Assembly: GCA_963929865.1 (NCBI GenBank)
Contig: CAWVKK010000076.1
Span: forward strand, 1-12,840
DNA from: JAGZHZ01 sp963929865
GTDB lineage: Bacteria; Bacillota; Clostridia; Lachnospirales; Lachnospiraceae
Direction of reading: 5' to 3'
DNA length: 12,840 nt
Part shown: one piece after another, positions 5,775-12,840 of the stretch
How positions within the stretch are numbered: the stretch's first letter is position 1
How the letters are laid out: each line of letters opens with the position of its first letter
The notes under the pieces: model-generated
What the model saw: only the letters and a program-made list of their open reading frames with translations
What the model was told of the DNA's origin: nothing
Database searches by the model: none
Position numbers and translations under genes: made by a program

Positions 5775-6578
5775 ATGCATCATTATTCAGAAAAAAGTGG
5801 AATTCAGTATCATCTTCAGGTTGGAAAAGAGGACGTCGGAAAATATGTGCTGCTGCCAGGCGATCCGAAAAGATGCAAAAAAATTGCGGCGTATCTGGAG
5901 GACGCCCGCCTGATGGCGGACAGCCGGGAATTTGTCACATACACCGGATATCTGGAAGGCGAAAAGGTAAGCGTAGTGTCAACGGGAATCGGAGGTCCGT
6001 CTGCGGCGATTGCGCTCGAAGAGCTGGCGCAGTGCGGAGCCCATACCTTTATCCGCGTCGGCACATGCGGCGGGATGGACTTGAAGCTGACAGGAGGAGA
6101 CGTGGTCATCGCCACGGGGGCAGTCCGGATGGAAGGGACAAGCCGGGAGTACGCGCCGATTGAATTCCCGGCAGTCGCCGATTTTGAAGTCGTAACCGCG
6201 CTGTGCGAGGCGGTGAACAGGCTGGGCTATCCATTTCAGGTCGGTGTGGTACAGTCGAAGGATTCCTTTTTTGGACAGCACGATCCTAAGTCAAAACCGG
6301 TCGGCTATGAGCTGGAACAAAAATGGAACGCATGGCTTAAGATGGGATGCAAAGCATCGGAGATGGAGAGCGCGGCGCTGTTCATTGTCGGAGCTTACCT
6401 GAGAGTGCGCGTCGGGGCTGACTTTGTGGTGATGGGAAATCAGGAGAGAGAACAGGCAGGGCTGGAAAATCCTATCTGGCACGAGACGGACAGAGCGATC
6501 CGGACCGGGGTGGAGGCGCTGCGGATTTTGATAGAGAAGGACCGAAAAAAGAAAAAAGAGGAGGTCAAAAATGTATAA
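5775..6578 (+). CDS. udp: Uridine phosphorylase
   Basis: Cleaves uridine (and related pyrimidine nucleosides) with phosphate to uracil and ribose 1-phosphate, supplying the substrate of DeoB. The 267 residues follow the nucleoside phosphorylase-I fold: PGDPKR (28-33) and RVGTCGG (94-100) for phosphate binding, STGIGGPSAAIALEEL (69-84), YAPIEFPAVADFEV (126-139, as in E. coli FAPLEFPAVADFE), and EMESAAL (196-202) binding the ribose. These segments match Udp rather than the purine enzyme DeoD. The ATG at 5775 is 7 bases after GAGGG; an in-frame ATG at 5724 overlaps the promoter and is rejected. The C-terminus is lysine-rich and ends by overlapping deoB by 8 bases, so translation is probably coupled. 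First gene of the operon. Confidence 0.93.
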   Translation: MHHYSEKSGIQYHLQVGKEDVGKYVLLPGDPKRCKKIAAYLEDARLMADSREFVTYTGYLEGEKVSVVSTGIGGPSAAIALEELAQCGAHTFIRVGTCGGMDLKLTGGDVVIATGAVRMEGTSREYAPIEFPAVADFEVVTALCEAVNRLGYPFQVGVVQSKDSFFGQHDPKSKPVGYELEQKWNAWLKMGCKASEMESAALFIVGAYLRVRVGADFVVMGNQEREQAGLENPIWHETDRAIRTGVEALRILIEKDRKKKKEEVKNV

Positions 6579-7770
6579 GCGAATTTTTACGATTGTGCTG
6601 GATTCTCTTGGAATCGGAGAAATGCCGGACGCCGCGGAATACGGAGACGCCGGAACAAACACGCTGGGGCATATCGCGCAGGCAAACGGCGGGCTTTGCA
6701 TTCCCAATCTGCACAAACTTGGGCTGGCAAATCTGTGTCCGCTGACGGGTATTGCTCCGGCGCAGAAGCCGATCGGAAAATTTGCGGTTCTAAGAGAGGC
6801 GAGCAAGGGCAAGGACACCATGACCGGACACTGGGAGATGATGGGGCTAAAGACGACAAAGCCGTTTCGGACCTTCACAGATCATGGCTTTCCGGACGAA
6901 CTGATCTGCGAGCTTGAAAAAAGAACCGGAAGAAACATCATCGGCAATAAGAGCGCAAGCGGAACTGAAATTTTGCAGGAGCTTGGGGAAGAGGAAATCA
7001 AAACGGGAGCGCTGATTGTATACACATCCGCTGACTCAGTCCTTCAGATCTGCGGAAACGAAGAGACAATGGGGCTTTCAGAGCTGTACCGTTTCTGTGA
7101 GATTGCGCGTGACCTGACAATGAAGGAAGAATGGAGAGTCGGCAGAGTGATCGCCAGACCTTATGTGGGAAGAAAAAAAGGAGAGTTTAAGAGGACGGCA
7201 AACAGGCGCGACTATGCTCTGAAACCGTACGGAAAGACGGTGCTGGACGCGCTGAAGGAAGGAAAACTGGACGTGATTTCCGTCGGAAAAATTGAGGATA
7301 TTTTTGACGGAGAAGGGATTACAAAAGCATATCACTCCAAAAGTTCTGTCCATGGCATGGAACAGACGATTGAGATTGCCGGACAGGACTTTTGCGGACT
7401 TTGCTTTACGAATCTTGTAGATTTTGACGCGCTCTGGGGACACAGAAGAGACCCGCAGGGATATGCAGGAGAGATTGAAAAATTTGACAGAAAGCTTGGC
7501 GAATTTCTCGACGCCATGCGGGAGGACGATCTTGTCATTCTGACGGCAGACCACGGAAACGATCCGACGCATACGGGAACGGATCACACCAGAGAAAAGG
7601 TGTTTTTCCTTGCATATTCGCCTTCCATGAAAGAAGGAGGAATGATTAAAGAACAGGAAACCTTCGCCGTAATCGGGGCGACAATCGCCGACAATTTCGG
7701 CGTGAAAATGCCGGAAGGAACGATTGGAACCTCCCTGCTGAAAGAAATCCGTGGCGAAGAAATAAGATGA
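6571..7770 (+). CDS. deoB: Phosphopentomutase
   Basis: Interconverts ribose or deoxyribose 1-phosphate and 5-phosphate, linking Udp to DeoC. The 399-residue length and residue numbering are those of the Bacillus enzyme: FTIVLDSLGIGEMPDA with metal ligand D11, the phosphorylated nucleophile T85 in KDTMTGHWEMMG, then D286 and H291 in VDFDALWGH, D327 and H328 in TADHGND, and H339 in TDHT. It belongs to the alkaline phosphatase superfamily and carries the usual cap domain (about 100-215), including the substrate loop NKSASGTEI. The enzyme is Mn2+ dependent in the family, which is relevant because mntP lies in the same operon. The start overlaps udp; an AAAGAGGAGG-like site at about 6555-6562 precedes it. 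Identification is secure. Confidence 0.97.
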   Translation: MYKRIFTIVLDSLGIGEMPDAAEYGDAGTNTLGHIAQANGGLCIPNLHKLGLANLCPLTGIAPAQKPIGKFAVLREASKGKDTMTGHWEMMGLKTTKPFRTFTDHGFPDELICELEKRTGRNIIGNKSASGTEILQELGEEEIKTGALIVYTSADSVLQICGNEETMGLSELYRFCEIARDLTMKEEWRVGRVIARPYVGRKKGEFKRTANRRDYALKPYGKTVLDALKEGKLDVISVGKIEDIFDGEGITKAYHSKSSVHGMEQTIEIAGQDFCGLCFTNLVDFDALWGHRRDPQGYAGEIEKFDRKLGEFLDAMREDDLVILTADHGNDPTHTGTDHTREKVFFLAYSPSMKEGGMIKEQETFAVIGATIADNFGVKMPEGTIGTSLLKEIRGEEIR

Positions 7771-7799
7771 GTTCAGAACGCAGAAAAAAGGAGAAGAGG

Positions 7800-8438
7800 A
7801 TGAAAAAAGAAGAAATTTTGAGATATGTCGATCACACGCTGCTGAAACAGACTGCGACGTGGGAACAGATTCGAAAAATCTGCGAGGAAGGAATGGAATA
7901 CCGCACGGCCTCGGTGTGCATTCCCCCCTGCTTTGTAAAACGCGCAAAAGAGTACGTGGGAGACAGGCTTGCAATCTGTACGGTAGTTGGATTTCCGAAC
8001 GGATACGCAACGACGCACAGCAAGGTTGCAGAGACAAAAGACGCCGTAGAGAACGGCGCCGACGAGATTGACATGGTCATCAACCTGGGCATGGCAAAAG
8101 AAGGGCGGTATCAGGATGTTTTGGACGAGATCAGACAGATCAGACGGGCATGTCCGCAAAAGATACTGAAGGTGATTATTGAAACCTGTCTTCTGACGCA
8201 GGAAGAGAAGATCAAAATGTGCGAAATTGTGACACAGTCCGGAGCAGATTATATTAAAACATCGACAGGATTTTCAGCATCAGGGGCAACGTTTGAGGAC
8301 GTGGCGCTGCTGAAAAAGTACGTTGGAAAGGACGTCAAATTAAAGGCAGCCGGCGGGATTTCCTCTTTGGAGGACGCTGAAAAATTTATAGAGCTTGGGG
8401 CGCAGCGCCTTGGGACGAGCCGCCTGATTGCACTGTGA
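7800..8438 (+). CDS. deoC: Deoxyribose-phosphate aldolase
   Basis: Class I aldolase that splits 2-deoxyribose 5-phosphate into acetaldehyde and glyceraldehyde 3-phosphate, the exit of deoxynucleoside breakdown into glycolysis. The 212 residues form a TIM barrel with YVDHTLLKQTAT (9-20), CTVVGFPNGYAT (60-71), EIDMVINLG (89-97) with D91, the Schiff-base lysine K153 in YIKTSTGFS, and K182 in KLKAAGGI. The ATG at 7800 has AGGAG (7789-7793) 6 bases upstream and gives the typical family N-terminus. An ATG at 7767 overlaps the deoB stop as ATGA but would add 11 charged residues lacking in relatives; it remains a possible alternative. Third gene of the operon. Confidence 0.96.
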   Translation: MKKEEILRYVDHTLLKQTATWEQIRKICEEGMEYRTASVCIPPCFVKRAKEYVGDRLAICTVVGFPNGYATTHSKVAETKDAVENGADEIDMVINLGMAKEGRYQDVLDEIRQIRRACPQKILKVIIETCLLTQEEKIKMCEIVTQSGADYIKTSTGFSASGATFEDVALLKKYVGKDVKLKAAGGISSLEDAEKFIELGAQRLGTSRLIAL

Positions 8439-8448
8439 GGCAGAACAG

Positions 8449-9885
8449 ATGATAGATTTAGCGTACGCAAGGCGAAAATTTGAAGAATATTTAAAGCTTT
8501 ATGATCTTGAGGACGATAAGATCCTCCTGAAAAAGGTTCACACGTTTGGCGTGATGAAGACGGCGCAGTACGTGTGCGAGAAAGAAAAGATGAGCCAGGA
8601 AGATACGCAGCTGGCTCTTTTCATTGCGCTTCTGCACGATATAGGGCGCTTTGAACAGTTAAAGAGATGGAACAGCTTTGACGACCGAAAATTTGACCAT
8701 GCTCAATTTGGCGTCAAGATATTGTTTGAAGAAGGAAAAATTCGAATGTTTGCGCAGGAAACGGAATATGACGCCGTGATCAGGGCGGCGATCGCCAATC
8801 ATTCAGCATATCGGCTTCCATCTGACCTGACGCAAAAGGAAAGGCTGCACTGCCAGATTATTCGGGATGCGGATAAGCTGGACAACTTTCGCGTAAAAGA
8901 AACGGAAAAGATAGAGACGATATTTGGCTGCGGGGAAGAAGAGACAGGCGCAGAAGACATATCAGACTGCGTTTTGGAGGAAGTAAGAAGAGAACGCAGC
9001 ATCTTGGCAGGCACGAGAAAAACGCACATGGATCAGTGGGTGTCGTATCTGGCTTTTATCTTTGACCTGAATTTTCCGGCAAGCTTTCAGTTTCTGGAAG
9101 AACACAGGTGCGTGGACTCCAGCATAGACAAGATCCGCTATACGAATCAAGAGACCAGAAAAAGGATGGAAGAGATCCGGGCTGTGTGCGGCGCCTATAT
9201 CAAAAGGCATCTGCCGCAGCAGATGAGAAGACAGTGGAAAGCAGTCATCTTCGACATGGACGGACTGATGTTTGACACAGAGAGAGTGATACAAAAATCG
9301 TGGCAGACCGTTGGAGAACAGATGGGATATCAGAATTTCGGAGAGCATATCTATCATACGCTTGGGATGAACCGAAAGCGGCGAAGACAATATTTTCTGG
9401 AAACTATGGGAGAGGATTTTCCGTATGACACGTTTTTAGAGGCGTACCGCAAAGTGTGCGAGAAGGATTTAAAAGAGAACGGAATTCCGGTAAAACCGGG
9501 ATTGTTTGAACTGCTGGAATTTTTAAAGAAAAAGCAGATCCCGATTGGCGTGGCGACCTCCTCGAGCAGGGAATATGCGTGCCGGAAGCTGAAAGAGGGC
9601 GGCGTGTCTGCGTACCTGGACGCGGTTGTGTGCGGGGATATGGTAGCCCGCTCTAAGCCAGACCCGCAGATTTATGAGACGTCGTGCCGAATGCTTGGCG
9701 TTTCTCCCGCAGAGACAATCGTTTTGGAAGATTCGGAAAACGGACTGCTCTCGGCGATTGCGGCGGGAACACGGGCGATCATGGTCCCGGATCTGATCAG
9801 GAGCCTGCCCCAGACAGAAAAAAAACTGGAAGCAAAGCTGGAGAGCCTGCACGAAGTAAAAATTTATATGGAGCATTTACAGTAG
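8449..9885 (+). CDS. HD-domain hydrolase fused to a HAD phosphatase
   Basis: A 478-residue fusion. The N-terminal part (about 1-255) is an HD-superfamily metal-dependent phosphohydrolase with H31, the H63-D64 pair in ALLHDIGRFEQ, H118 in ANHSAYRLP and D142 in RDADKLDNFRVKETE. The C-terminal part (about 263-478) is a beta-phosphoglucomutase-like HAD enzyme: VIFDMDGLMFDTE with nucleophile D269 and acid/base D271, ATSSS (369-373), K403 in SKPDP, and acidic E427/D428 in LEDSENG. All catalytic residues of both halves are present, so both may work. The joint has Met259, but no ribosome binding site before it and no stop codon, so this reads as one protein. The start at 8449 follows GAGG by 8 bases and lies 10 bases after the deoC stop. 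By context the halves may dephosphorylate nucleotides or sugar phosphates feeding the deo route; that is inference. Confidence 0.9.
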   Translation: MIDLAYARRKFEEYLKLYDLEDDKILLKKVHTFGVMKTAQYVCEKEKMSQEDTQLALFIALLHDIGRFEQLKRWNSFDDRKFDHAQFGVKILFEEGKIRMFAQETEYDAVIRAAIANHSAYRLPSDLTQKERLHCQIIRDADKLDNFRVKETEKIETIFGCGEEETGAEDISDCVLEEVRRERSILAGTRKTHMDQWVSYLAFIFDLNFPASFQFLEEHRCVDSSIDKIRYTNQETRKRMEEIRAVCGAYIKRHLPQQMRRQWKAVIFDMDGLMFDTERVIQKSWQTVGEQMGYQNFGEHIYHTLGMNRKRRRQYFLETMGEDFPYDTFLEAYRKVCEKDLKENGIPVKPGLFELLEFLKKKQIPIGVATSSSREYACRKLKEGGVSAYLDAVVCGDMVARSKPDPQIYETSCRMLGVSPAETIVLEDSENGLLSAIAAGTRAIMVPDLIRSLPQTEKKLEAKLESLHEVKIYMEHLQ

Positions 9886-9895
9886 GAGAAAAGAC

Positions 9896-10687
9896 GTGGA
9901 CAAAAAATTGGTATTTTTTGATATTGACGGGACAATCGTAGACAATGAAACGCATAAAATTCCGGAAAGCACAAAATGGGCAGTCCGCATGATGCGCAGA
10001 CAAGGACATATCGCCGTCATCAATACAGGGAGAACATGGGGAAACGTAGACGAGGAGATAAAGGAGATCGGCTTTGACGGCTATATCTGCGGATGCGGAA
10101 CGTATGTGCTTTTCCGTGAAAAATGGCTGTTAAAAAAAAGTCTTCCTCATCCGCTGTGCGTCAGCATTGTAGAACAGTTTCGAAGGTGGAGGATACCAGC
10201 CTTTTATGAAGCGTTTGACGGAATGTATTTCGACACGGAGGGCTGGGCGGACGACAATATTCGTCAATTAAAAAAGACAATTGGAAAAAGAGCAAAGGAG
10301 ATTCCAAAAGAAACGAAGAAGACAGATCTGAGATTTGATAAGTTTTGCCTGTATTTTGTACCGGAAAGCGACAAAGAAAAAGCGCTTGCCTGGCTGGAAC
10401 CGAATTTTTGCTGCATAAAAAGGGAACACAGCATGATGGAGATCGTGCCGAAAGGATATTCGAAGGCGACAGGAATGGAATATATACGAAAACAGCTTCA
10501 GATTCCGATGGAAAACTGCTATGCGATAGGGGACAGCATGAATGACCTTTCTATGCTTCAGGCTGTGCCTAACAGCATTGTGATGGGGGAGGCGCCTGAG
10601 GAATTAGTTAAAATCTGCGCGTTTCAGACAAAAAAAGTCATGGAAGACGGCATCTTTTTTGCACTGAGACGGTACGGGCTGATTTAG
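9896..10687 (+). CDS. Cof-type HAD phosphatase (subfamily IIB)
   Basis: A 263-residue soluble hydrolase of the Cof/YidA type, probably acting on sugar phosphates or similar small phosphoesters. Motif I is FFDIDGTIVDN with nucleophile D9 and D11; motif II is NTGR (43-46, T44); motif III is the lysine in KGYSKATGMEYI (K190); motif IV is GDSMNDLSML with D213 and D217. The C2B cap fills the middle (about 82-185). The start is GTG at 9896, with AGGAG at 9884-9888 seven bases upstream and overlapping the stop codon of the preceding gene, so translation is likely coupled. The substrate cannot be predicted from sequence; Mg2+ dependence is expected. Family assignment is firm. Confidence 0.93.
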   Translation: MDKKLVFFDIDGTIVDNETHKIPESTKWAVRMMRRQGHIAVINTGRTWGNVDEEIKEIGFDGYICGCGTYVLFREKWLLKKSLPHPLCVSIVEQFRRWRIPAFYEAFDGMYFDTEGWADDNIRQLKKTIGKRAKEIPKETKKTDLRFDKFCLYFVPESDKEKALAWLEPNFCCIKREHSMMEIVPKGYSKATGMEYIRKQLQIPMENCYAIGDSMNDLSMLQAVPNSIVMGEAPEELVKICAFQTKKVMEDGIFFALRRYGLI

Positions 10688-10717
10688 AAGACAACAGACA
10701 AAAAAAGGAGAAACATC

Positions 10718-11278
10718 ATGGAGATATGGGAACTGTTCGTATTGGCGGCAGGACTTTCTATGGATGCGTTTGCCGTGTCCGTCTGCAAGGGATTATCTGT
10801 GAAAAAAGCGACGATGAAAGAGGCGGCGATTGCAGGAGCATATTTTGGAGGATTTCAGGCTCTCATGCCGTTAATCGGATACTTTTTGGGCATTCATTTT
10901 CAGAACCTGATTACGGATATCGATCACTGGATCGCTTTTATCCTTCTCGGCGTGATCGGCGTCAGTATGATCAAAGAGTCAAGGGAAACGGAAGAAAACG
11001 TCAGCCAGTCATTCTGTCCGAAAGAAATGCTTTCTCTTGCCGTTGCGACAAGCATTGACGCGCTTGCAGTCGGGATTACATTTGCCTTTTTGCAGGTAAA
11101 TATAGGCGCGGCGGTCTGCCTGATCGGCTGCGTGACCTTTGCGTTTTCCGCAGCCGGAATCTGGATTGGAAACGTATTTGGCAGCCGCTACCGGTCGTGG
11201 TCAGAGCTTGCAGGAGGTCTAATTTTGATTTTGATAGGTCTGAAAATTTTGATGGAACATTTGGACATTTTAGGGTAA
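10718..11278 (+). CDS. mntP: Manganese exporter MntP
   Basis: A 186-residue inner-membrane Mn2+ efflux protein with about six hydrophobic segments. It shows the two signature half-repeats of the family, GLSMDAFAVSVCKG (12-25, with D16) and ATSIDALAVGITFAF (110-124, with D114), conserved acidic residues in the transport path. Length is normal (E. coli MntP has 188). The ATG at 10718 has AAAAGGAG just upstream. It lies 30 bases after the Cof-type HAD gene, too little room for the yybP-ykoY manganese riboswitch that controls mntP in many bacteria. Its transcription probably depends on the deo operon promoter. As last gene of an operon of metal-dependent phosphotransfer enzymes, its placement is unusual. 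Identification is secure. Confidence 0.96.
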   Translation: MEIWELFVLAAGLSMDAFAVSVCKGLSVKKATMKEAAIAGAYFGGFQALMPLIGYFLGIHFQNLITDIDHWIAFILLGVIGVSMIKESRETEENVSQSFCPKEMLSLAVATSIDALAVGITFAFLQVNIGAAVCLIGCVTFAFSAAGIWIGNVFGSRYRSWSELAGGLILILIGLKILMEHLDILG

Positions 11279-11307
11279 AATATATAGATTATCCTGAAAT
11301 ACAAGGC

Positions 11308-11337
11308 AAAAAAGCAGAGAGATTTTCTTTCTTTTTT
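11308..11337 (+). terminator. Weak AT-rich terminator-like hairpin after mntP
   Basis: AAAAAAG (11308-11314) can pair with CTTTTTT (11331-11337), leaving a T run at the 3' side, 30 bases after the mntP stop. The stem is almost all A-T and the loop is loosely paired, so it is a poor terminator. The rest of 11279-11412 is A/T-rich without other clear structure or ORF; the promoter and leader of the next gene fill the remainder of this 301-base gap. Confidence 0.25.
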
Positions 11338-11412
11338 AGAGATTTTAGCAGAAATTGACGGAGAAATTTGAAAAAAAGAAAAAGAAATTTGTCAGAAAAG
11401 TGAATTCAGGGC

Positions 11413-11441
11413 TGGAGAAATTTTAAACACTATGGTATAAT
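11413..11441 (+). promoter_or_regulatory. Extended -10 promoter of the SseB-family gene
   Basis: TGGTATAAT at 11433-11441 is a perfect extended -10; TGGAGA at 11413-11418 (four of six) sits at 17-base spacing. A start near 11448 gives a leader of about 130 bases that carries the 22-codon ORF. Confidence 0.75.
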
Positions 11442-11538
11442 AATTCCATCGAAAAAAAGAAACGGTTTGGCTGTATCGAAAAAGGCAGTATAAAATCGGG
11501 AGGTTTCGTGTATATTCACTCTATACAGGAGCGATGTG

Positions 11539-11607
11539 ATGCACCATCACAAAAAATCTAAGAAAGAGAACGAGGAATTATGGAAAAAGAAAGATTACAA
11601 GAACTAA
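11539..11607 (+). CDS. Candidate 22-codon leader ORF overlapping the SseB-family gene
   Basis: ATG at 11539 opens a 22-residue, lysine-rich peptide beginning MHHHKKSKKENEEL and ending at TAA (11605-11607). AGGAG (11527-11531) lies at an ideal 7-base distance, better than the ribosome binding site of the gene it overlaps. The frame runs 28 bases into the next gene, in a different frame. Its ATG sits inside a perfect 6-bp hairpin (GTGATG-CAC-CATCAC, 11536-11550) that could hide it. No family is recognised; the overlap suggests translational coupling rather than a functional peptide, but this rests on position only. Confidence 0.4.
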   Translation: MHHHKKSKKENEELWKKKDYKN

Positions 11608-12647
11608 ATGCGTTATTGCTGAGCAACAAATTTGATCAGGAAGCTTATCAGCAGCTTTCCATGGAAGAGGCGTATGCGGTATTCCGTCTGGCTGCCATGC
11701 ACCATAAAAAAGTGTCGGAAAATCTGGAACAGCTGAAAAAAGAACAGCCGGAAGCATCAAAAGACGAGCAGCAGGAGACGGAAGAAAAGTCAAACATTAA
11801 AGATTTCAATGAAGGAAAGATAAAAGCACAGGAAAATGTGCGGAAGGTACTGATGACAAAAGCCACGTACTTTTACTCTCTGGCCATTGAAAAGCTTAAA
11901 AAGCTGGATGCATTCTACGTTGCTTATGCACAGACTACAAATTCTCCGTTTGTATTTTGTGATCCCAATACTTTCGAGGACATGACCTGGATTTTCACAT
12001 CCGAGGAAAAACTGAAGGACGTCGCAGAAAAACAGAGAGAAAATCATGTTGAACTGCGGGGTGTAAAGGTTGAAAACGAGAAATTTTTACAATTTTTTAC
12101 AAACCTGTTTTACATGGGAGTCGACAACGTACTGTTCGACTACGGCACAGAGGGCATGATGTTCAGCCTCACACGGATCTGCAAGAAACCGAACTTTGCA
12201 GAGATGAAAAACAAAGCGGCGGCAGTGGCAAACCCTTCCCTGGAGCTGACCATGTTATATTTCCTTCAGGAAGCGAGAAAGAATGTAGACAGAAGCCAAA
12301 AGGAAAATCTTCCTCAGCTCGAAGAAGAGATGAGCAAAAACTTAGTCGGAGGAAGATATCTGGTTCCGTTTATCAAAGTGGATCCGGAGGCTGGAAATGA
12401 ACAGAAAAATATCCAGATTCCGTATCTGAAAGGACAGGACGGAAATATGATTCTGCCGGTATTCACCGACCTGATGGAATTCTCAAAATATAACAGAGAG
12501 AGCAAATTCAGCGCGATCATCCTGACATTTGACAAGCTGATTGGATTTATCGGAAAGGGAGTGGGAATTATCCTCAATCCTCTGGGAAGCAACCTGTTTT
12601 TGAAAAAAGAACAGCTTCCTCTGTTAATCAAACGATTTGAAAAATAG
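11580..12647 (+). CDS. SseB-family protein with two SseB-like domains
   Basis: A 355-residue soluble protein. Residues 1-95 are helical and highly charged (K/E/Q-rich linker at about 50-90). The C-terminal domain (about 216-350) fits the SseB fold: RYLVPFIKV, a strand pair IQIPYL / MILPVFTDLMEFSKY, a helix, and the hallmark GVGIILNPLGSNLFLKKEQL. An upstream region (about 108-200: FYVAYAQ, FVFCDPNTFEDMTWIFTSEEKLKD, MGVDNVLFDYGTEG) repeats the same order and looks like a second, diverged copy. SseB-type proteins have no well-settled enzymatic role outside Salmonella. The ATG at 11580 has only GAGG at 4-5 bases, a cramped site, which fits coupling to the overlapping small ORF. It has its own promoter and a strong terminator, so it is a separate unit. 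No signal peptide or membrane segment. Confidence 0.85.
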   Translation: MEKERLQELNALLLSNKFDQEAYQQLSMEEAYAVFRLAAMHHKKVSENLEQLKKEQPEASKDEQQETEEKSNIKDFNEGKIKAQENVRKVLMTKATYFYSLAIEKLKKLDAFYVAYAQTTNSPFVFCDPNTFEDMTWIFTSEEKLKDVAEKQRENHVELRGVKVENEKFLQFFTNLFYMGVDNVLFDYGTEGMMFSLTRICKKPNFAEMKNKAAAVANPSLELTMLYFLQEARKNVDRSQKENLPQLEEEMSKNLVGGRYLVPFIKVDPEAGNEQKNIQIPYLKGQDGNMILPVFTDLMEFSKYNRESKFSAIILTFDKLIGFIGKGVGIILNPLGSNLFLKKEQLPLLIKRFEK

Positions 12648-12662
12648 ACGATGAAAAAAGGA

Positions 12663-12707
12663 GAATCGTTATAATCTCTAACTTAGAGAGTGTAACGGTT
12701 CTTTTTT
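12663..12707 (+). terminator. Intrinsic terminator after the SseB-family gene
   Basis: GAATCGTTA (12663-12671) pairs with TAACGGTTC (12693-12701, one U-G wobble); an inner TCTCTA-ACT-TAGAGA hairpin (12675-12689) tops it, and six T follow (12702-12707). It starts 16 bases after the stop codon. The wobble is a mismatch on the minus strand, supporting plus-strand use. Confidence 0.9.
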
Positions 12708-12840
12708 CAACACGGTAAAATATTGCGGGAAAAGACTATGTATGGACGCACAGAAGAAAGACTAACTATTAAAAGTCAAGTCTAAAATGAAAGTTTTTTG
12801 AATGAATTGCAGAAATGCATTTCAGATATAGTTGAACCTT
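12708..12840. other. AT-rich tail with no recognised gene
   Basis: I see no ORF with a ribosome binding site and no clear promoter. The only notable element is a perfect 12-base palindrome, GAAATGCATTTC (12812-12823), which could be an operator half of a gene beyond the window or chance. Confidence 0.3.

Noticed and set aside
7767..7799. deoC start at the ATGA overlap with the deoB stop
   Set aside because: It would add 11 charged residues before the normal family start, and the AGGAG at 7789-7793 is placed for the ATG at 7800.
7078..8037. A 319-codon minus-strand reading frame opposite deoB/deoC
   Set aside because: It spans the junction of two well-identified plus-strand genes and its translation (Cys, Ser, Phe and Arg rich) is typical of an antisense shadow.
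9223..9885. Separate HAD gene starting at Met259 of the fusion
   Set aside because: No ribosome binding site precedes the internal ATG and the frame is continuous with the HD part.
10688..10717. yybP-ykoY manganese riboswitch before mntP
   Set aside because: Only 30 bases of non-coding sequence, containing just the ribosome binding site.

Overview
The window looks like ordinary chromosome from a low-to-mid GC Firmicute, most likely a gut-type Clostridia in or near the Lachnospiraceae. The grounds are strong AGGAG-type ribosome binding sites, near-consensus sigma-A promoters, A-rich coding strands, an OGG1-type 8-oxoguanine glycosylase of the kind known from clostridia, and a RelQ-type alarmone synthetase. 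This placement is an inference from style and gene content. I see no transposase, phage gene, CRISPR array, tRNA or rRNA.

Left part (1-4760), repair and transport. The 3' part of a CNNM/CorC-type membrane protein with CBS domains runs off the left edge. Endonuclease III (nth) follows, then a convergent MATE efflux gene on the minus strand, separated from nth by a strong bidirectional terminator. MATE is driven from a perfect consensus promoter through a 219-nt leader that carries a terminator-like hairpin. Divergent from MATE is ogg (8-oxoguanine glycosylase/lyase), then a small thioredoxin-fold protein that has lost one cysteine of its CxxC.

Middle (4761-5711). A compact structured RNA of about 120 nt lies here. 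It has a 15-bp closing stem, an open internal bubble, a second GC stem and a T7 tail, and is 6S-like in outline. A RelQ-like (p)ppGpp synthetase follows.

Right-centre (5709-11278), one tight plus-strand operon. It starts at an extended -10 promoter overlapping the relQ stop codon: udp (uridine phosphorylase), deoB (phosphopentomutase), deoC (deoxyribose-phosphate aldolase), an HD-hydrolase/HAD-phosphatase fusion, a Cof-type HAD phosphatase and mntP (Mn2+ exporter). Udp and DeoB turn nucleosides into pentose 5-phosphates, and DeoC splits deoxyribose 5-phosphate into acetaldehyde and glyceraldehyde 3-phosphate. The HD and HAD proteins may dephosphorylate nucleotides or sugar phosphates feeding the same route. 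MntP fits with DeoB and HAD enzymes being divalent-metal dependent.

Right end (11279-12840). A promoter, a leader with a well-placed 22-codon ORF, a two-domain SseB-family protein overlapping that ORF, a strong intrinsic terminator, and a 130-base tail in which I recognise no gene.

Most of the window is well-known housekeeping content. The parts most likely to be new are the two RNA elements (the MATE leader and the 4770-4893 RNA), the HD-HAD fusion inside a deo operon, and the small ORF coupled to the SseB gene.
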